From: an uncultured Clostridia bacterium
Lineage (GTDB): Bacteria; Bacillota; Clostridia; Oscillospirales; Acutalibacteraceae
Reading direction: 5' to 3'
DNA: 5,854 nt
Assembly (NCBI GenBank): GCA_958445555.1
Contig: CAUCSW010000049.1
Location: 1-5,854, forward strand
This document shows positions 5,707 to 5,854 of this stretch, piece after piece; the stretch's first letter is position 1; every line of letters starts with the position of its first letter. Below the pieces are notes generated by a model that saw only the letters and a program-made list of their open reading frames with translations, was not told the origin of the DNA and made no database searches. Made by a program: the position numbers and the translations under genes.

Positions 5707-5854
5707 TTAATTTTGCTTTTCCACTATCCTGTATTCATTGCGGAATCGGAACATGGCGCAACTTCTTACGCCGCTTGCGAGATCGGCGTATTCGTCCTGA
5801 TCAAACATATCAAGTACAGTGCAGAAGTACTCGCCGGTATCCTCATCCTCTATA
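5707..5854 (-). CDS. 3' end of an unrecognised protein gene, cut by the window edge
   Basis: An open frame enters from the right edge (first full codon at 5853) and ends at a TAA at 5709-5707, giving the last 48 residues of a protein. The visible tail starts IEDEDTGEYF and ends FRFRNEYRIVEKQN. It is rich in Asp and Glu in its first half and basic/aromatic near the end, with two Cys and no obvious membrane segment. Codon use (GAC, GAA, GCC, CTC, GGC) resembles the r-protein genes, which supports real coding and native DNA. I do not recognise the family. It is not the end of EF-Tu, EF-G, S7 or S12, which often precede rpsJ in other Firmicutes. It shares the strand of the S10 operon but is separated from it by its own gap and a promoter. 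No intrinsic terminator follows it, so read-through into the operon is possible. The coding call is fairly safe; the function is unknown. Confidence 0.6.
   Translation of the reverse strand, partial: IEDEDTGEYFCTVLDMFDQDEYADLASGVRSCAMFRFRNEYRIVEKQN

Overview
The window is the 5' two thirds of a bacterial S10 ribosomal-protein operon, all on the minus strand, so it reads from right to left. The gene order is rpsJ, rplC, rplD, rplW, rplB, rpsS, rplV, rpsC, rplP, rpmC, rpsQ, rplN. rplN (L14) runs off the left edge. This is the canonical bacterial order with no insertion, loss or broken gene. Moderate GC, strong AAGGAGG-type Shine-Dalgarno sites before nearly every gene, and the L2, L4, L22 and S3 sequence style suggest a Firmicute, probably a Clostridia/Oscillospiraceae-like gut lineage. 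The taxonomic call is an inference made without a database search.

Layout. Positions 5707-5854 hold the 3' end of an unrecognised minus-strand gene with an acidic, charged C-terminus. Positions 5590-5706 hold the intergenic gap: three A-tracts spaced exactly 10 bp apart (5628-5653) lie directly upstream of a sigma-A-like promoter (-35 5619-5624, extended -10 5596-5601). From about 5589 to 5313 there is a ~277-nt untranslated leader. It contains a 12-bp hairpin followed by UUUU (a candidate attenuator), possible competing pairings, and a GC-rich hairpin just upstream of the rpsJ Shine-Dalgarno. From 5312 to 1 the twelve r-protein genes are tightly packed. Three junctions overlap as TAATG (rplD/rplW, rpsC/rplP, rplP/rpmC). 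Only two internal gaps exceed 25 nt (rpsJ-rplC, 65 nt; rplW-rplB, 72 nt), and both contain stem-loops without U-tracts.

The genes work together in ribosome assembly. S10, S19 and S3 build the 30S head and S17 the 30S body. L3, L4, L23, L2, L22, L16, L29 and L14 belong to the 50S, including the peptidyl-transferase surroundings (L2, L3, L16), the exit tunnel (L4, L22) and its mouth (L23, L29). Co-transcription from the promoter near 5600 would keep them in balance.

I see no mobile element, CRISPR array, tRNA, rRNA or novel protein system. The long plus-strand open frames opposite rpsC and rplB look like antisense shadows. The observations worth following are regulatory: the phased A-tract promoter, the possible leader attenuator, the structured internal gaps, and a few atypical residues in the L22 and L4 tunnel loops.
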